From NCBI GenBank assembly GCA_019248485.1, contig JAEHGL010000011.1:1-36559 (forward strand): DNA of 36,559 nt. Direction: 5' to 3'. Under the pieces are notes generated by a model. The model searched no databases. It saw only the letters and a program-made list of their open reading frames with translations, and was not told where the DNA came from. Each line of letters opens with the position of its first letter. Within the stretch, counting starts at the first letter, position 1. Both the position numbers and the translations under genes were made by a program. This DNA comes from Candidatus Komeilibacteria bacterium S5_K13 (GTDB lineage: Bacteria > Patescibacteriota > Patescibacteriia > UBA1558 > S5-K13). Shown in pieces: positions 28,600 to 35,999 of this stretch.

Positions 28600-30587
28600 T
28601 TTTTAAGTCTATCTAAAATATCTAAAAAAGCATTTTGAGCAATTTCAAGAGAATTAAATTTCTGATCAGATAATTCATTTGTTATCTGATTTTTTAATAC
28701 CCCAAGTTTTTTCCCAGGAGCAATATTTAATTTTTTCATAATAATTTTTCCATCTACTATTTTTGATATATTTATTCCAAGTTCTTTTTCATATTCAAGT
28801 TCTTGATTTGCAATTTCAAAATAAGAAGCAATAAGATTCAAATATCTAATTGATCTCTTTCCATTGATGGGATTGGATATAGATGCAAGGCTATCAGCCC
28901 TTATAAGTGTTATGAAATTGAGTATTCGATTTCTTGAATAGGAATTTATTAATTTTTTTAAAAATTTTATACATTTTTCTTTTGCAATTTGTTCTTTGTT
29001 ATTTTTGATAATATCAAATAATTGCACGAATATTTTAATATGGTTTTCTATGAGCCAAGATATTTCTTCTATATCGTGTTTTGAAAACTTTAACTTTTTT
29101 AGTATTGTTTTTGTTTTCAATGTGCCAACTTTATCATGACCGATAAAACTTATTTCTTCCTTATTGTTTTTTAGCTTAATATTTTTTGTGTCTGGTTTTC
29201 CAATATCGTGAAATATTGCAGCCCACTTTAATACTGAATCGGCATTTTCGGGAAGATTTTTGCATACCATTTTTGTATGAGTTAGGACACTTTTCTCAGT
29301 GTGATATGGTGCACTTTGTTCGCAAATTTCAAGACTTTTTATCTCTGGAAAAATATTTTCAAGTAAATTTAGTTTGTCGAGAATTTCCAGAATAATTTTT
29401 GGATTTGCAATGTTTATGATTTTGTCGAGCTCTCTTTTTATAAGTTCTTTTGGAATGTTGTTTATGCTAGGGGCTTCTTTTTTCATTATTTCTATATCGC
29501 TTTCATCTGGAGAAAAATTTGTATAAAGTAAAAATCTTACATATCTAAGCATACGAGATTTGTCCTCACTAATTCTTTGGCGAGCATCTCCTACAAAGCG
29601 CAACTTTTTTTCTTGTAGGTCTTTTAATCCACCTACATAATCAATAACATCTCCGCCTATAGGATCATAAAAAAGAGCATTTATTGTAAAATCACGTCTT
29701 AAGGCATCTTCTTTGGCGCTATTTATAACTTCAATGTTGTCAGGATGAACTCCATCACTGTAGACGCCATCTTTTCTGAAGGTTGCTATTTCATAGATCT
29801 CATTATCATTCATTATAATTCTTATTACGCCAAAAGTTTTTCCTTGTAGTTCTATTTTTTTGTATTCGCCGGATAATTCTTTTTTTAATAATTTTTCTAT
29901 TTCATCAGGACTTATATTTGTAGCAAAATCAATGTCGTGTGGAATTTTTTCAAGCAGTATATCTCTTACAAATCCACCGGGAATAAGTATTATTGAGTTG
30001 TTTTTTTCAAAAATTTCAATAATGCGTTTTGCGTTTTGAGGTACGTTTAAATTGAGTTTTTTATATATTTGATCTAAATCTCCAATATGTAATGTTTTTT
30101 TATACATATGCTTACTTGTCCCGTCGTATGACGGGATTATTTTTTCCCAACTTTCTATTTTGCCTTTTATTGTTTTAAAAATTGGATTTGTTTTAATGTT
30201 TTTTTCAATTCTTTCTATTTCATATGGTGCACGACGCTCAATTTTTTTGAGTAGATGTTCTATTTCATATTTCAGTTGCCCACTCGTTATGTTAATTTTT
30301 TTGTATAGTTTGGTTTTTTCTCGCCTCGTTTTTGACGAGTCGAAGCGGGTGAATTTTTTAGGGTCAAATTTATAACCACGAGAAATTGCTTCTTTGTATA
30401 TTGATTCTAAGTATTTGTTTATGAATTCAATAGGATTATTACTTTGCTTAAATCTTTCAAGTTGTGGATGATTTTTATACCCTTTTGTTTTTCCTTCCAA
30501 AACTTTTTTTGCCAAAAGCGCCTCTCTCCATAGAGCGACAAGTCCGATTTTATCTAAATATTTTGGGTGTATTGACCAAAGTCTCAT
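28596..30587 (-). CDS. Fusion: pyrimidine-dimer DNA glycosylase + CCA-adding enzyme with HD domain
   Basis: 663 residues. Residues 1-140 match the pyrimidine-dimer glycosylase (Pyr_excise) family: MRLWSIHPKYLDKIGLVALW, then REALLAKKVLEGKTKGYKNH and ITSGQLKYEIEHLL. Residues from about 160 are a class II tRNA nucleotidyltransferase/poly(A) polymerase: GGFVRDILLEKIPHDIDFAT (metal-binding D-x-D), RRDFTINALFYDP, RISEDKSRMLRYVRF. An HD domain follows (HTKMVCKNL, AAIFHDIGKPDTK). Expected roles: excision of UV photoproducts, and addition of CCA to tRNA 3' ends, though the tRNAs here encode CCA. The linker contains a family B palindrome (30119-30136), and a 30-bp element lies in the first domain (30320-30349). 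A separate CCA enzyme could start at the ATG just after the palindrome. Confidence 0.82.
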   Translation of the reverse strand: MRLWSIHPKYLDKIGLVALWREALLAKKVLEGKTKGYKNHPQLERFKQSNNPIEFINKYLESIYKEAISRGYKFDPKKFTRFDSSKTRREKTKLYKKINITSGQLKYEIEHLLKKIERRAPYEIERIEKNIKTNPIFKTIKGKIESWEKIIPSYDGTSKHMYKKTLHIGDLDQIYKKLNLNVPQNAKRIIEIFEKNNSIILIPGGFVRDILLEKIPHDIDFATNISPDEIEKLLKKELSGEYKKIELQGKTFGVIRIIMNDNEIYEIATFRKDGVYSDGVHPDNIEVINSAKEDALRRDFTINALFYDPIGGDVIDYVGGLKDLQEKKLRFVGDARQRISEDKSRMLRYVRFLLYTNFSPDESDIEIMKKEAPSINNIPKELIKRELDKIINIANPKIILEILDKLNLLENIFPEIKSLEICEQSAPYHTEKSVLTHTKMVCKNLPENADSVLKWAAIFHDIGKPDTKNIKLKNNKEEISFIGHDKVGTLKTKTILKKLKFSKHDIEEISWLIENHIKIFVQLFDIIKNNKEQIAKEKCIKFLKKLINSYSRNRILNFITLIRADSLASISNPINGKRSIRYLNLIASYFEIANQELEYEKELGINISKIVDGKIIMKKLNIAPGKKLGVLKNQITNELSDQKFNSLEIAQNAFLDILDRLKN
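30119..30136 (-). repeat. Family B hairpin, in frame at the domain junction
   Basis: TCCCGTC-GTAT-GACGGGA (plus strand), identical as a palindrome to the copy in the tRNA-Leu 3' fragment (25298-25315). 18 bp, so it adds six codons (around IPSYDG, residues 151-157) between the glycosylase and the CCA-adding domain. Confidence 0.8.
30320..30349 (-). repeat. Putative 30-bp family C/D element inside the glycosylase domain
   Basis: Plus-strand ends CTCGCCT (30320-30326) and CGAAGC-GGG (30341-30349) match the ends of the 32-bp elements; the middle differs. On the minus strand it begins CCCGCTTCG and ends CGAGGCGAG, like the tRNA-Leu inserts. 30 bp equals ten codons (TRFDSSKTRR region). Confidence 0.5.
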
Positions 30588-30615
30588 ATTTTTATATTAC
30601 AAGTTATTGGATATT

Positions 30616-30644
30616 TTGACAAATTTACATTATTTTAGTAAGAT
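30616..30644 (+). promoter_or_regulatory. Promoter of the second HAD gene
   Basis: TTGACA (30616-30621), 17 bp, TAAGAT (30639-30644), 31 bp before the ATG at 30675. Confidence 0.7.
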
Positions 30645-30674
30645 TTTTGAAATATATACAATTGAGGAGGAAAG

Positions 30675-31337
30675 ATGTTGGACATAAAAATGGTCTTATT
30701 TGACTTTGATGGAACTCTTGATAATTCAACGAGGTCAACTATTAATTATATTATTGCTAAAATGAAACGTCTCCATTTACACCCGCCAAGCCATGATTTT
30801 ATAAGAAGGCTGTGGGGAAAACCCTATAAGGATGTAATGAGTGAGGTCCGGTGGCATTGTCATTGGTCAGAAGAGGGTTTGCAAAAATACTTTGATGATA
30901 TTAGTCCTGTCGAAGAAAAGATATCCCCGTTTCCAGGCATTGATAACTTAATATTTACTTTGTATGAAAAAGGTATTGTGCTTGGAATTATTTCAAATAG
31001 GGGAGATAGTTTATCTTCAATAATTGAAAGATGCAATATTAATCCTAGCTATTTTGCAGTGATTCAAAACTTAAAGGGTTGTGATTTTCATAAACCAGAC
31101 CCTAGAGTTTTTGAAAAAGCTATAGAATTAGGGAATATTCTGGAAATCAAAAAAGAACAAATTCTTTATGTGGGTGATACGCTTATAGATTATGAAGCAT
31201 CTATGAAGGCGGGTATCAGATTTGTTGGAATAACATCTGGCGCTACTACCAAAGAAGAGTTTATAAAAACTGGACTTTTCCAGGAGTATATTTTCAATAG
31301 CCCAGGTGAAATTACAAGTATTTTAAATCTAAATTAA
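30675..31337 (+). CDS. HAD-superfamily hydrolase, phosphoglycolate-phosphatase-like
   Basis: 220 residues. Motif I is MVLFDFDGTLDNSTRS; motif II is GIISNRGDSL; motif III is HKPDPRVF; motif IV is LYVGDTLIDYEASMKAG. The four-helix cap (residues 20-85) is Trp/His-rich (EVRWHCHWSEEG). It probably hydrolyses a small phosphate ester; the exact substrate is unknown. GAGGAGGAAAGATG is a strong Shine-Dalgarno. It has its own promoter and terminator. It is not close in sequence to the HAD protein at 27925, so this is unlikely to be a recent duplication. Confidence 0.88.
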   Translation: MLDIKMVLFDFDGTLDNSTRSTINYIIAKMKRLHLHPPSHDFIRRLWGKPYKDVMSEVRWHCHWSEEGLQKYFDDISPVEEKISPFPGIDNLIFTLYEKGIVLGIISNRGDSLSSIIERCNINPSYFAVIQNLKGCDFHKPDPRVFEKAIELGNILEIKKEQILYVGDTLIDYEASMKAGIRFVGITSGATTKEEFIKTGLFQEYIFNSPGEITSILNLN

Positions 31338-31367
31338 GGACGGTTAATACAACCGTTCTTTTTTTTG
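31337..31367 (+). terminator. Terminator of the second HAD gene
   Basis: AGGACGGTT (31337-31345) pairs with AACCGTTCT (31351-31359), loop AATAC, then a run of T. Confidence 0.85.
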
Positions 31368-31420
31368 CCTTGATTAATGCTTATAATTCTGTATAATACT
31401 AAATATAATTTTGAATGATG

Positions 31421-31452
31421 CTCGCCTTGGCATAGCCTCCGGCGAAGCCAGG
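31421..31452. repeat. 32-bp palindromic element, family D (copy D2)
   Basis: CTCGCCTTGGCATAGCC (31421-31437) then TCCGGCGAAGCCAGG (31438-31452). It has the same length and ends as the copy at 31659-31690. Removing it restores GAATGATG-AATTTC, the ordinary AT-rich spacer. It lies 85 bp upstream of tRNA-Leu(TAA). Confidence 0.75.
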
Positions 31453-31537
31453 AATTTCTAATGATGAATAAATTAAGAATTAATGAATTATGAAATTTCT
31501 TCAACATTCATCATTATTAATTCAAAAATTAGCTCAT

Positions 31538-31625
31538 GCCGTGGTGGCGGAATTGGTAGACGCGCTGGACTTAAAATCCAGTAAATGTATAATTTGTGAG
31601 GGTTCGATTCCCTCCCACGGTACCA
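31538..31625 (+). tRNA. tRNA-Leu(TAA)
   Basis: 88 nt with encoded CCA. Acceptor GCCGTGG pairs with CCACGGT (first pair G-T); the anticodon loop CTTAAAA in stem CTGGA/TCCAG reads UAA; a long variable arm; T-loop GGTTCGATTCC. Flanked on both sides by 32-bp family D elements. Its 3' flank has an inverted copy at 22821-22898. Confidence 0.96.
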
Positions 31626-31658
31626 GAATTAATTTATAGTTTTGAATTATGAATTTTG

Positions 31659-31690
31659 CTCGTCTTGACATGGTTTGCGGCGTAGTCAGG
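31659..31690. repeat. 32-bp palindromic element, family D (copy D3), insertion with known empty site
   Basis: CTCGTCTTGACATGG (31659-31673) then TTTGCGGCGTAGTCAGG (31674-31690). The flanks GAATTTTG and AAGTAGAATGC are contiguous in the copy at 22821-22898. The insertion point reads TG^AA, as for D2. Confidence 0.9.
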
Positions 31691-31721
31691 AAGTAGAATG
31701 CTCAGAAATGGGTGTTTTTTT
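31691..31721 (+). terminator. Terminator of tRNA-Leu(TAA)
   Basis: AATGCTCA-GAAA-TGGGTGTT (31697-31716, with G-T pairs) followed by T. Its duplicate at about 22830-22850 has better pairing. Confidence 0.6.
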
Positions 31722-31727
31722 ATTTTA

Positions 31728-31755
31728 TTGACAAAAATAAGCATTGGTATAAGAT
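31728..31755 (+). promoter_or_regulatory. Promoter of the 133-residue protein gene
   Basis: TTGACA (31728-31733), 16 bp, TAAGAT (31750-31755), 40 bp before the ATG at 31795. Confidence 0.6.
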
Positions 31756-31794
31756 GTTTTTAGAATAAAAAAATATAGACAGGAGGTAATTAAC

Positions 31795-32196
31795 ATGGCA
31801 AATGGACAAACGCTCCCTTTTCATGAGGCTATTATTGGAGTAATTGACTTCGCATCCCGCAGTGATCTAAAGCTCATTGCACGGCTTTTGAAGAAAACGT
31901 ATATACCGAAGGGTCACGATGAAATCATTGAAGCCTGGAATAAGCGTATAAAAGAAATGTACCAGAAAGATGTAGGTCTTGACATACCAGAATATCTTAT
32001 TGCTAAAAAACAGGAAATTGCTGACAATGCTAATGTCGAAGGAGAGGGTGTTGATCTCGAAAAACTCCAAGATACCGCAGAAAAGCTCGTCAATCTTCTT
32101 AAGCAAAATGAGAGTGGCTTGATGTCGTGGAACGATCTTTTAGATGGTCTATTGAAAGATCTCTTTAAGATGCTCTCAGCTGTTTATAATAAGTAG
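31795..32196 (+). CDS. Helical cytoplasmic protein of unknown function
   Basis: 133 residues, mostly predicted helix, no membrane segment. Segments: FHEAIIGVIDFASRSDLKLI, then ARLLKKTYIPKGHDEIIEAW and LEKLQDTAEKLVNLLKQNES. No family recognised. GACAGGAGGTAATTAACATG gives a strong Shine-Dalgarno. The gene has its own promoter and terminator, and its base composition is a little less AT-rich than its neighbours. Single-gene unit of the strong-Shine-Dalgarno class. Confidence 0.65.
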   Translation: MANGQTLPFHEAIIGVIDFASRSDLKLIARLLKKTYIPKGHDEIIEAWNKRIKEMYQKDVGLDIPEYLIAKKQEIADNANVEGEGVDLEKLQDTAEKLVNLLKQNESGLMSWNDLLDGLLKDLFKMLSAVYNK

Positions 32197-32214
32197 CTAA
32201 AAAGAGATTTTATT

Positions 32215-32247
32215 AGCGCACGACCCAATAGGTACGGCGCTTTTTTA
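32215..32247 (+). terminator. Terminator of the 133-residue protein gene
   Basis: AGCGC (32215-32219) pairs with GCGCT (32237-32241); inner CG and CC/GG pairs extend the stem; six T follow. Confidence 0.65.
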
Positions 32248-32301
32248 TTTCTCTTTTTATGTTATATAATATTATTAGTTATGTAATTGATTTTACCCGA
32301 C

Positions 32302-32400
32302 TGCCGGTCTTCGACTTTGATAGTTGAGCTTTCAGGTTCAGACTCCAATGAGTAGGCAGACTAATCAACTAACCCCACTAATCCACTAATCTTACTAACC
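32302..32400. repeat. Degenerate family E palindrome plus TTAG-type spacer
   Basis: GGTCTTCGACTTTGATAG and TTCAGACTC resemble, in inverted form, the GAGTCTGAGC and GTCGAAGAC words of family E. 32360-32400 is a run of CTAATC/CTAACC words related by inversion to spacers at 6484-6560, 7672-7760 and 8848-8920. Confidence 0.4.
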
Positions 32401-32402
32401 GC

Positions 32403-32816
32403 ATGAAAATTTACTTTGCAGGATCAATAAGGGGCGGACGTGACGATAAGGATATTTATCGTCAAATGATTGAGATTTTATCAAAGTATGGAACGGTGCT
32501 TACAGAACATATTGGAAGTTCTGATTTGGATTTATCAGGAGAAAAAAATAAAACAGATGAGTTTATATATAATAGAGACATGGACTGGGTAAAAGAGTCT
32601 GATGTAATTATTGCAGAAGTCTCAATGCCAAGTCTTGGTGTTGGCTATGAACTTGGAAGTGGCGAGGCAATGGGAAAAAATATATTATGTCTTTATCGTG
32701 AGCAAGAGGGAAAAAAGTTGTCAGCAATGATTTCGGGTAATGATAAAATGAAAGTAGAAAAGTATCAGACCATCGAGGATTTTGAAAATATAATAAAAAA
32801 GTTTTTTAATAAATAA
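32403..32816 (+). CDS. 2'-deoxynucleoside 5'-phosphate N-hydrolase (DNPH1/Rcl)-like protein
   Basis: 137 residues. Starts MKIYFAGSIRGGRDDKDIYR, the Rossmann-like start of nucleoside 2-deoxyribosyltransferase family enzymes. The catalytic region YNRDMDWVKESDVIIAEVSM and SLGVGYELGSGEAMGK contains the conserved Asp and Glu (GYELG). DNPH1-type enzymes cleave the glycosidic bond of deoxynucleoside monophosphates, a nucleotide-sanitising role. A nucleoside deaminase lies 300 bp downstream. No Shine-Dalgarno. Confidence 0.82.
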   Translation: MKIYFAGSIRGGRDDKDIYRQMIEILSKYGTVLTEHIGSSDLDLSGEKNKTDEFIYNRDMDWVKESDVIIAEVSMPSLGVGYELGSGEAMGKNILCLYREQEGKKLSAMISGNDKMKVEKYQTIEDFENIIKKFFNK

Positions 32817-32838
32817 TATTGTTATTTACAAAAATATT

Positions 32839-33039
32839 ATGCTAAATCAACAAGAATTAATAAAGTTTATAAGTGAAGCAAACAAAGCTGAATATGCATC
32901 TGGTAATGAAAGCTCACTGATAAATGAAAGCGATAATTCAAAAACAATCATCTATGAAAGAGGTGATTTCAAATTTCACGATAATTATTTTGGCGGTGAA
33001 CCATATGGAGGATATCAGTCTCTGGCTGATAAGTTATAA
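32839..33039 (+). pseudogene. Truncated DUF5680-like gene (copy 1)
   Basis: 66 residues: MLNQQELIKFISEANKAEYA ... YERGDFKFHDNYFGGEPYGG, then an unrelated end (YQSLADKL). Up to PYGG it parallels the damaged copy at 34528-35008, which continues into REVVFHDSKP as expected for the family. So this copy looks cut after about 170 bp. It could still be translated as a short protein. A terminator follows immediately. Confidence 0.6.
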
Positions 33040-33066
33040 AGTACTAAGTAGTTAGTGCTTTTTTGT
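33040..33066 (+). terminator. Terminator after DUF5680-like copy 1
   Basis: AGTACTAA (33040-33047) pairs with TTAGTGCT (33052-33059), loop GTAG, followed by six T. Confidence 0.75.
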
Positions 33067-33116
33067 TTTAAAGTTCATAAGTGATAATATTAATTATATT
33101 ATTAATTTCAAAATTT

Positions 33117-33578
33117 ATGACAGATTTAGATTATTTAAAACTAGCAATAGAGCAAGCTAAGAAGTCTGTAGCTTGTGGGGGGTTTCCTGCGGGAGCTATT
33201 TTGGTAAAAGATAATAAAATAATTTCTAGTGGAATAAGTATTGGTTTTAAATTAAATGACCCCACAAGTCATGCAGAAACATGTAGTATTAGAGAAGCTT
33301 GCAAAGAGTTAGAAACAATAGATTTATCTAGGACAATTATGTATTCATCCATGGAACCATGCCTTATGTGTTTTTCTGTCGCAAATTGGGTAGGAGTTTC
33401 TAAAGTGGTTTTTGCGTGTAAGAAAACGGAAAGTATGATAAAGAAAGGGTATTATGAGGGGGCTAACTCTTTGGACGATATAAATAAATTAAATAATAGG
33501 CAGATAGAGATTGTTTATATAAAAGATTTTGAAGGTGAGGTGTTGAATTTAATAAATGAATGGGAGAAATCTATTTAA
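33117..33578 (+). CDS. Nucleoside/nucleotide deaminase, CDA superfamily
   Basis: 153 residues from ATG 33117; the open frame begins earlier (33081) but those residues are hydrophobic and not family-like. Zinc-binding motifs: SHAETCSIRE (H52-A-E54) and SMEPCLMCFSVANW (P81-C-x-x-C85). FPAGAILVKDNKIISSG is the usual first strand pair. Resembles guanine/cytosine deaminases and tRNA adenosine deaminase relatives; the substrate is unclear. Its stop overlaps the start of the radical SAM gene (TAATG), so the two are translationally coupled. Confidence 0.88.
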   Translation: MTDLDYLKLAIEQAKKSVACGGFPAGAILVKDNKIISSGISIGFKLNDPTSHAETCSIREACKELETIDLSRTIMYSSMEPCLMCFSVANWVGVSKVVFACKKTESMIKKGYYEGANSLDDINKLNNRQIEIVYIKDFEGEVLNLINEWEKSI

Positions 33579-34390
33579 TGCTTTTGAAAGAAATACAATG
33601 CAAGTCTATAGTCACGAAATCTGGATTACCAGAGGCCGACTTTGTAATAAATCCATATATAGGGTGTTCTCATGGATGTAATTATTGCTATGCAAGGTTT
33701 GTGAAAAAATTTACCAATCATAATAGTGAAGAGTGGGGAGAGTTTGTTGACGTTAAGATAAATGCTCCAGAACTTGCTCAAAAAGAAATAAAAAAAATAA
33801 CAAGCGGAGTAATTGTCATTGGTTCTGTGACAGACCCATATCAAATAGTCGAAAAAGAATTTGAAGTTACAAGAAAAATTCTAGAAAATATTAGTAGCAC
33901 TAGCGCAAGGGTTAATATTCTTACTAAGTCGGATCTTATTTTAAGAGACATAGATCTATTGAAGCAATTTAAAAATCTTGAAATAGCAATTTCAATGTGT
34001 AGCCCCGATGAGAGTATTAAGGAATTGTTTGAAAAAGATTCTCCAGCTATAAAATCAAGGATTAATACACTTTGTGAACTTCATAAAAATAATATAAAAA
34101 CAGTTTTATTTGTATCGCCAATACTGCCAGAGATTACAGATTGGAAAGAAATAGTAAATATTACAAAAGATTTTGTTGATGAGTATTGGTTTGAAAATCT
34201 CAATTTATATTTATCAATAGAAAAAAATGTTTTTGGAGTATTAGAGTCAAAATTTCCACATCTTGTTTCTAAGTATAGAGAGATATATTTTAGTAAAAGT
34301 AGTTATTTCAATGATCTAGAAAATGATATAAAGTTATTTTGCAAAGAAAGTGATATAAAATATGAAATATATTTTCATCATGGAAAGTAA
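33578..34390 (+). CDS. Radical SAM protein, SPL/SplB-like (COG1533)
   Basis: 270 residues from ATG 33578, which overlaps the previous stop. The 4Fe-4S motif is CSHGCNYC (C30, C34, C37) in INPYIGCSHGCNYCYARFVK. VIVIGSVTDPYQIVEKEF and VNILTKSDLILRDIDLLKQF match the spore-photoproduct-lyase-like radical SAM branch. Substrate unknown; relatives without the full SPL C-terminus are widespread and mostly uncharacterised. Coupled with the deaminase, which suggests a shared role in nucleic-acid or nucleotide metabolism. Confidence 0.88.
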   Translation: MLLKEIQCKSIVTKSGLPEADFVINPYIGCSHGCNYCYARFVKKFTNHNSEEWGEFVDVKINAPELAQKEIKKITSGVIVIGSVTDPYQIVEKEFEVTRKILENISSTSARVNILTKSDLILRDIDLLKQFKNLEIAISMCSPDESIKELFEKDSPAIKSRINTLCELHKNNIKTVLFVSPILPEITDWKEIVNITKDFVDEYWFENLNLYLSIEKNVFGVLESKFPHLVSKYREIYFSKSSYFNDLENDIKLFCKESDIKYEIYFHHGK

Positions 34391-34527
34391 GGGGTTAGGG
34401 ATAATAGTTAATTGAATAATAGTTTAATTGGTTAATTGTAAATTTCAGGTTCTAGGTATGTTCGAACACTGAAATTTTTGAGTTCTAGCGTTTGTTAATA
34501 AGTTAATAAATAGAATAATAAAAATAT

Positions 34528-35008
34528 ATGCTAAATCAACAAGAATTAATAAAGTTTATAAGTGAGGCAAATAAGGCTGGATAGGCATCAGGAGATGAGA
34601 GCCCACTAATAAATGAAAATGATAACTCAAAAACAATTATTTATGAAAGAGGTGATTTCAAGTTTCATGATAATTATTTTGGCGGAGAACTATATGGGGG
34701 GGGGGCGAGAGGTGGTTTTTCACGATAGTAAGCCCATTTTTATAATGGTATATTATGGAAGGATAAGTGATAAGAATATTGATAAAAAAATAGTATATTC
34801 ATTTTTGCAAAATGCTTTGAAATTATTTCCTGAAGATAAGCCATTTCGTGGTCCAGAGAAATACGAAGAAATTATTGACGGTAAGAGATTAGAATACAAA
34901 AATAATTGGAATGGTGAGATAGACTATTTTAGTGGAAATGAGACTATATCAGTTGACGGAGTTGAGGTGTATGATGCGAAATATTCTGGAGGGTTGGTGG
35001 ATCAGTAG
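34528..35008 (+). pseudogene. DUF5680-like gene with a stop codon and a poly-G frameshift (copy 2)
   Basis: Starts MLNQQELIKFISEANKAG like copy 1, then an in-frame TAG at 34582-34584 where copy 1 has TAT. Homology continues (FKFHDNYFGGE) to a run of ten G (34696-34705); nine G would keep the frame. After the run the other frame reads REVVFHDSKPIFIMVYYGR, FLQNALKLFPEDKPFRGPEK and SGGLVDQ, the rest of the family domain. A frame from the ATG at 34613 covers this part. Two lesions make it a likely pseudogene; the G run alone could be a sequencing error or phase-variable tract. Confidence 0.75.
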
Positions 35009-35019
35009 AGAATCTGTAT

Positions 35020-35049
35020 TAAAATAAAAAGCTGGTCATCGACCAGCTT
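35020..35049 (-). terminator. Terminator of the phosphotransacylase gene
   Basis: AAGCTGGTC (35029-35037) pairs with GACCAGCTT (35041-35049), loop ATC. On the minus strand TTTTATTTTAAT follows. 22 bp after the stop at 35071. Confidence 0.85.
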
Positions 35050-35070
35050 GATTAAATATAAGAATAGTTT

Positions 35071-35970
35071 TTAGGCTATTAGTGCCGCAGCTATTAAGGA
35101 GTAATAGTCTGCATTATCTCCGTCACTTCGTGACGTCAAGATCACTGGCACCTGTAATCCAAGAAGAATGCCGGCTGGTGTTGCATTAGCAAAACCTACT
35201 AGCGTTTTGTATCTGATGTTTGCGGCATCAATGATTCCATAGATTTCTACGTCAACATTACCGCCTATTTGAGTTAATAGTTTTTTTGTTTCACAGTTCT
35301 TTAGAAAATCGACGCAGTCTATTGCCATCGGTCCCTCGACTATGCAGTTTGGAAATTTACCGGCTTTGTACATTTCAACCAGCTCTTGTGCATGAACTGT
35401 TGAAATTTGTTTTGGCCGGACCCTTTCTGTTGCACAAACAAGAGCAACCCCCGGTTTTTCGATTCCAAGCTTATGCGCGATTACAACCGAATTTTTGATC
35501 ATGGTTGCCTTTTGCAAAATAGTTGGATTTTCAACAACCCCACCATCACAGATAATGATTAGGCGTTCTTTCTGAGGCACTTCCACTATGGCTACGTGAT
35601 GCATAAGATTGCCTTCTGGTAACAGATTTTTGAGTAATGGACTTAAAAACACGTCCGAACTGATTATTCCCTTCATTATGGCGTCAGCTTTACTATTCTG
35701 AATCAGCTTAATGGCGGTAAAGATTGCTTCTTCATCATTTTGTGCATCGATTATTTCGATATCAGAGACATCAAATTTAATTTCATTTGCAATCTGGTGA
35801 ATCAATTCTTTCTTGCCGATAAGTATCGGAATGATAAAGCCGTCGCTGACAGCTCTTTGAGTTGCCAAAAGCGCTGGCTTGTGATGGGCGGAAACAAGAA
35901 CTATTCTCGTCTTTGTTTTTGCATTTTGTAATGCATTAACAATGCCACTCAATGAAGTAATTTTCTCCAT
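35071..35970 (-). CDS. Phosphate acetyl/butyryltransferase family protein
   Basis: 299 residues, the size of phosphotransbutyrylase rather than full Pta. Signatures: GFIIPILIGKKELI, ADAIMKGIISSDVFLSPLLK, VAIVEVPQKERLIIICDGGV, GIEKPGVALVCATERVRPKQ, CIVEGPMAIDCVDF, AGILLGLQVPVILTSRSD. It transfers an acyl group between CoA and phosphate, normally paired with a kinase to make ATP. No acetate or butyrate kinase lies in the window. AAAGGGAGGTATTACAATG gives a strong Shine-Dalgarno. Perfect promoter at 36000-36028. Less AT-rich than its neighbours, consistent with transfer. Confidence 0.88.
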   Translation of the reverse strand: MEKITSLSGIVNALQNAKTKTRIVLVSAHHKPALLATQRAVSDGFIIPILIGKKELIHQIANEIKFDVSDIEIIDAQNDEEAIFTAIKLIQNSKADAIMKGIISSDVFLSPLLKNLLPEGNLMHHVAIVEVPQKERLIIICDGGVVENPTILQKATMIKNSVVIAHKLGIEKPGVALVCATERVRPKQISTVHAQELVEMYKAGKFPNCIVEGPMAIDCVDFLKNCETKKLLTQIGGNVDVEIYGIIDAANIRYKTLVGFANATPAGILLGLQVPVILTSRSDGDNADYYSLIAAALIA

Positions 35971-35999
35971 TGTAATACCTCCCTTTTTTAAGTAACTCG

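Noticed and set aside
34528-35008. TAG read as an amino acid, or alternative genetic code
   Set aside because: Only this damaged copy has an in-frame TAG. Other genes end with TAG, TAA and TGA (for example 184-186 and after the Gly/Pro-rich protein near 27731), so the standard code applies.
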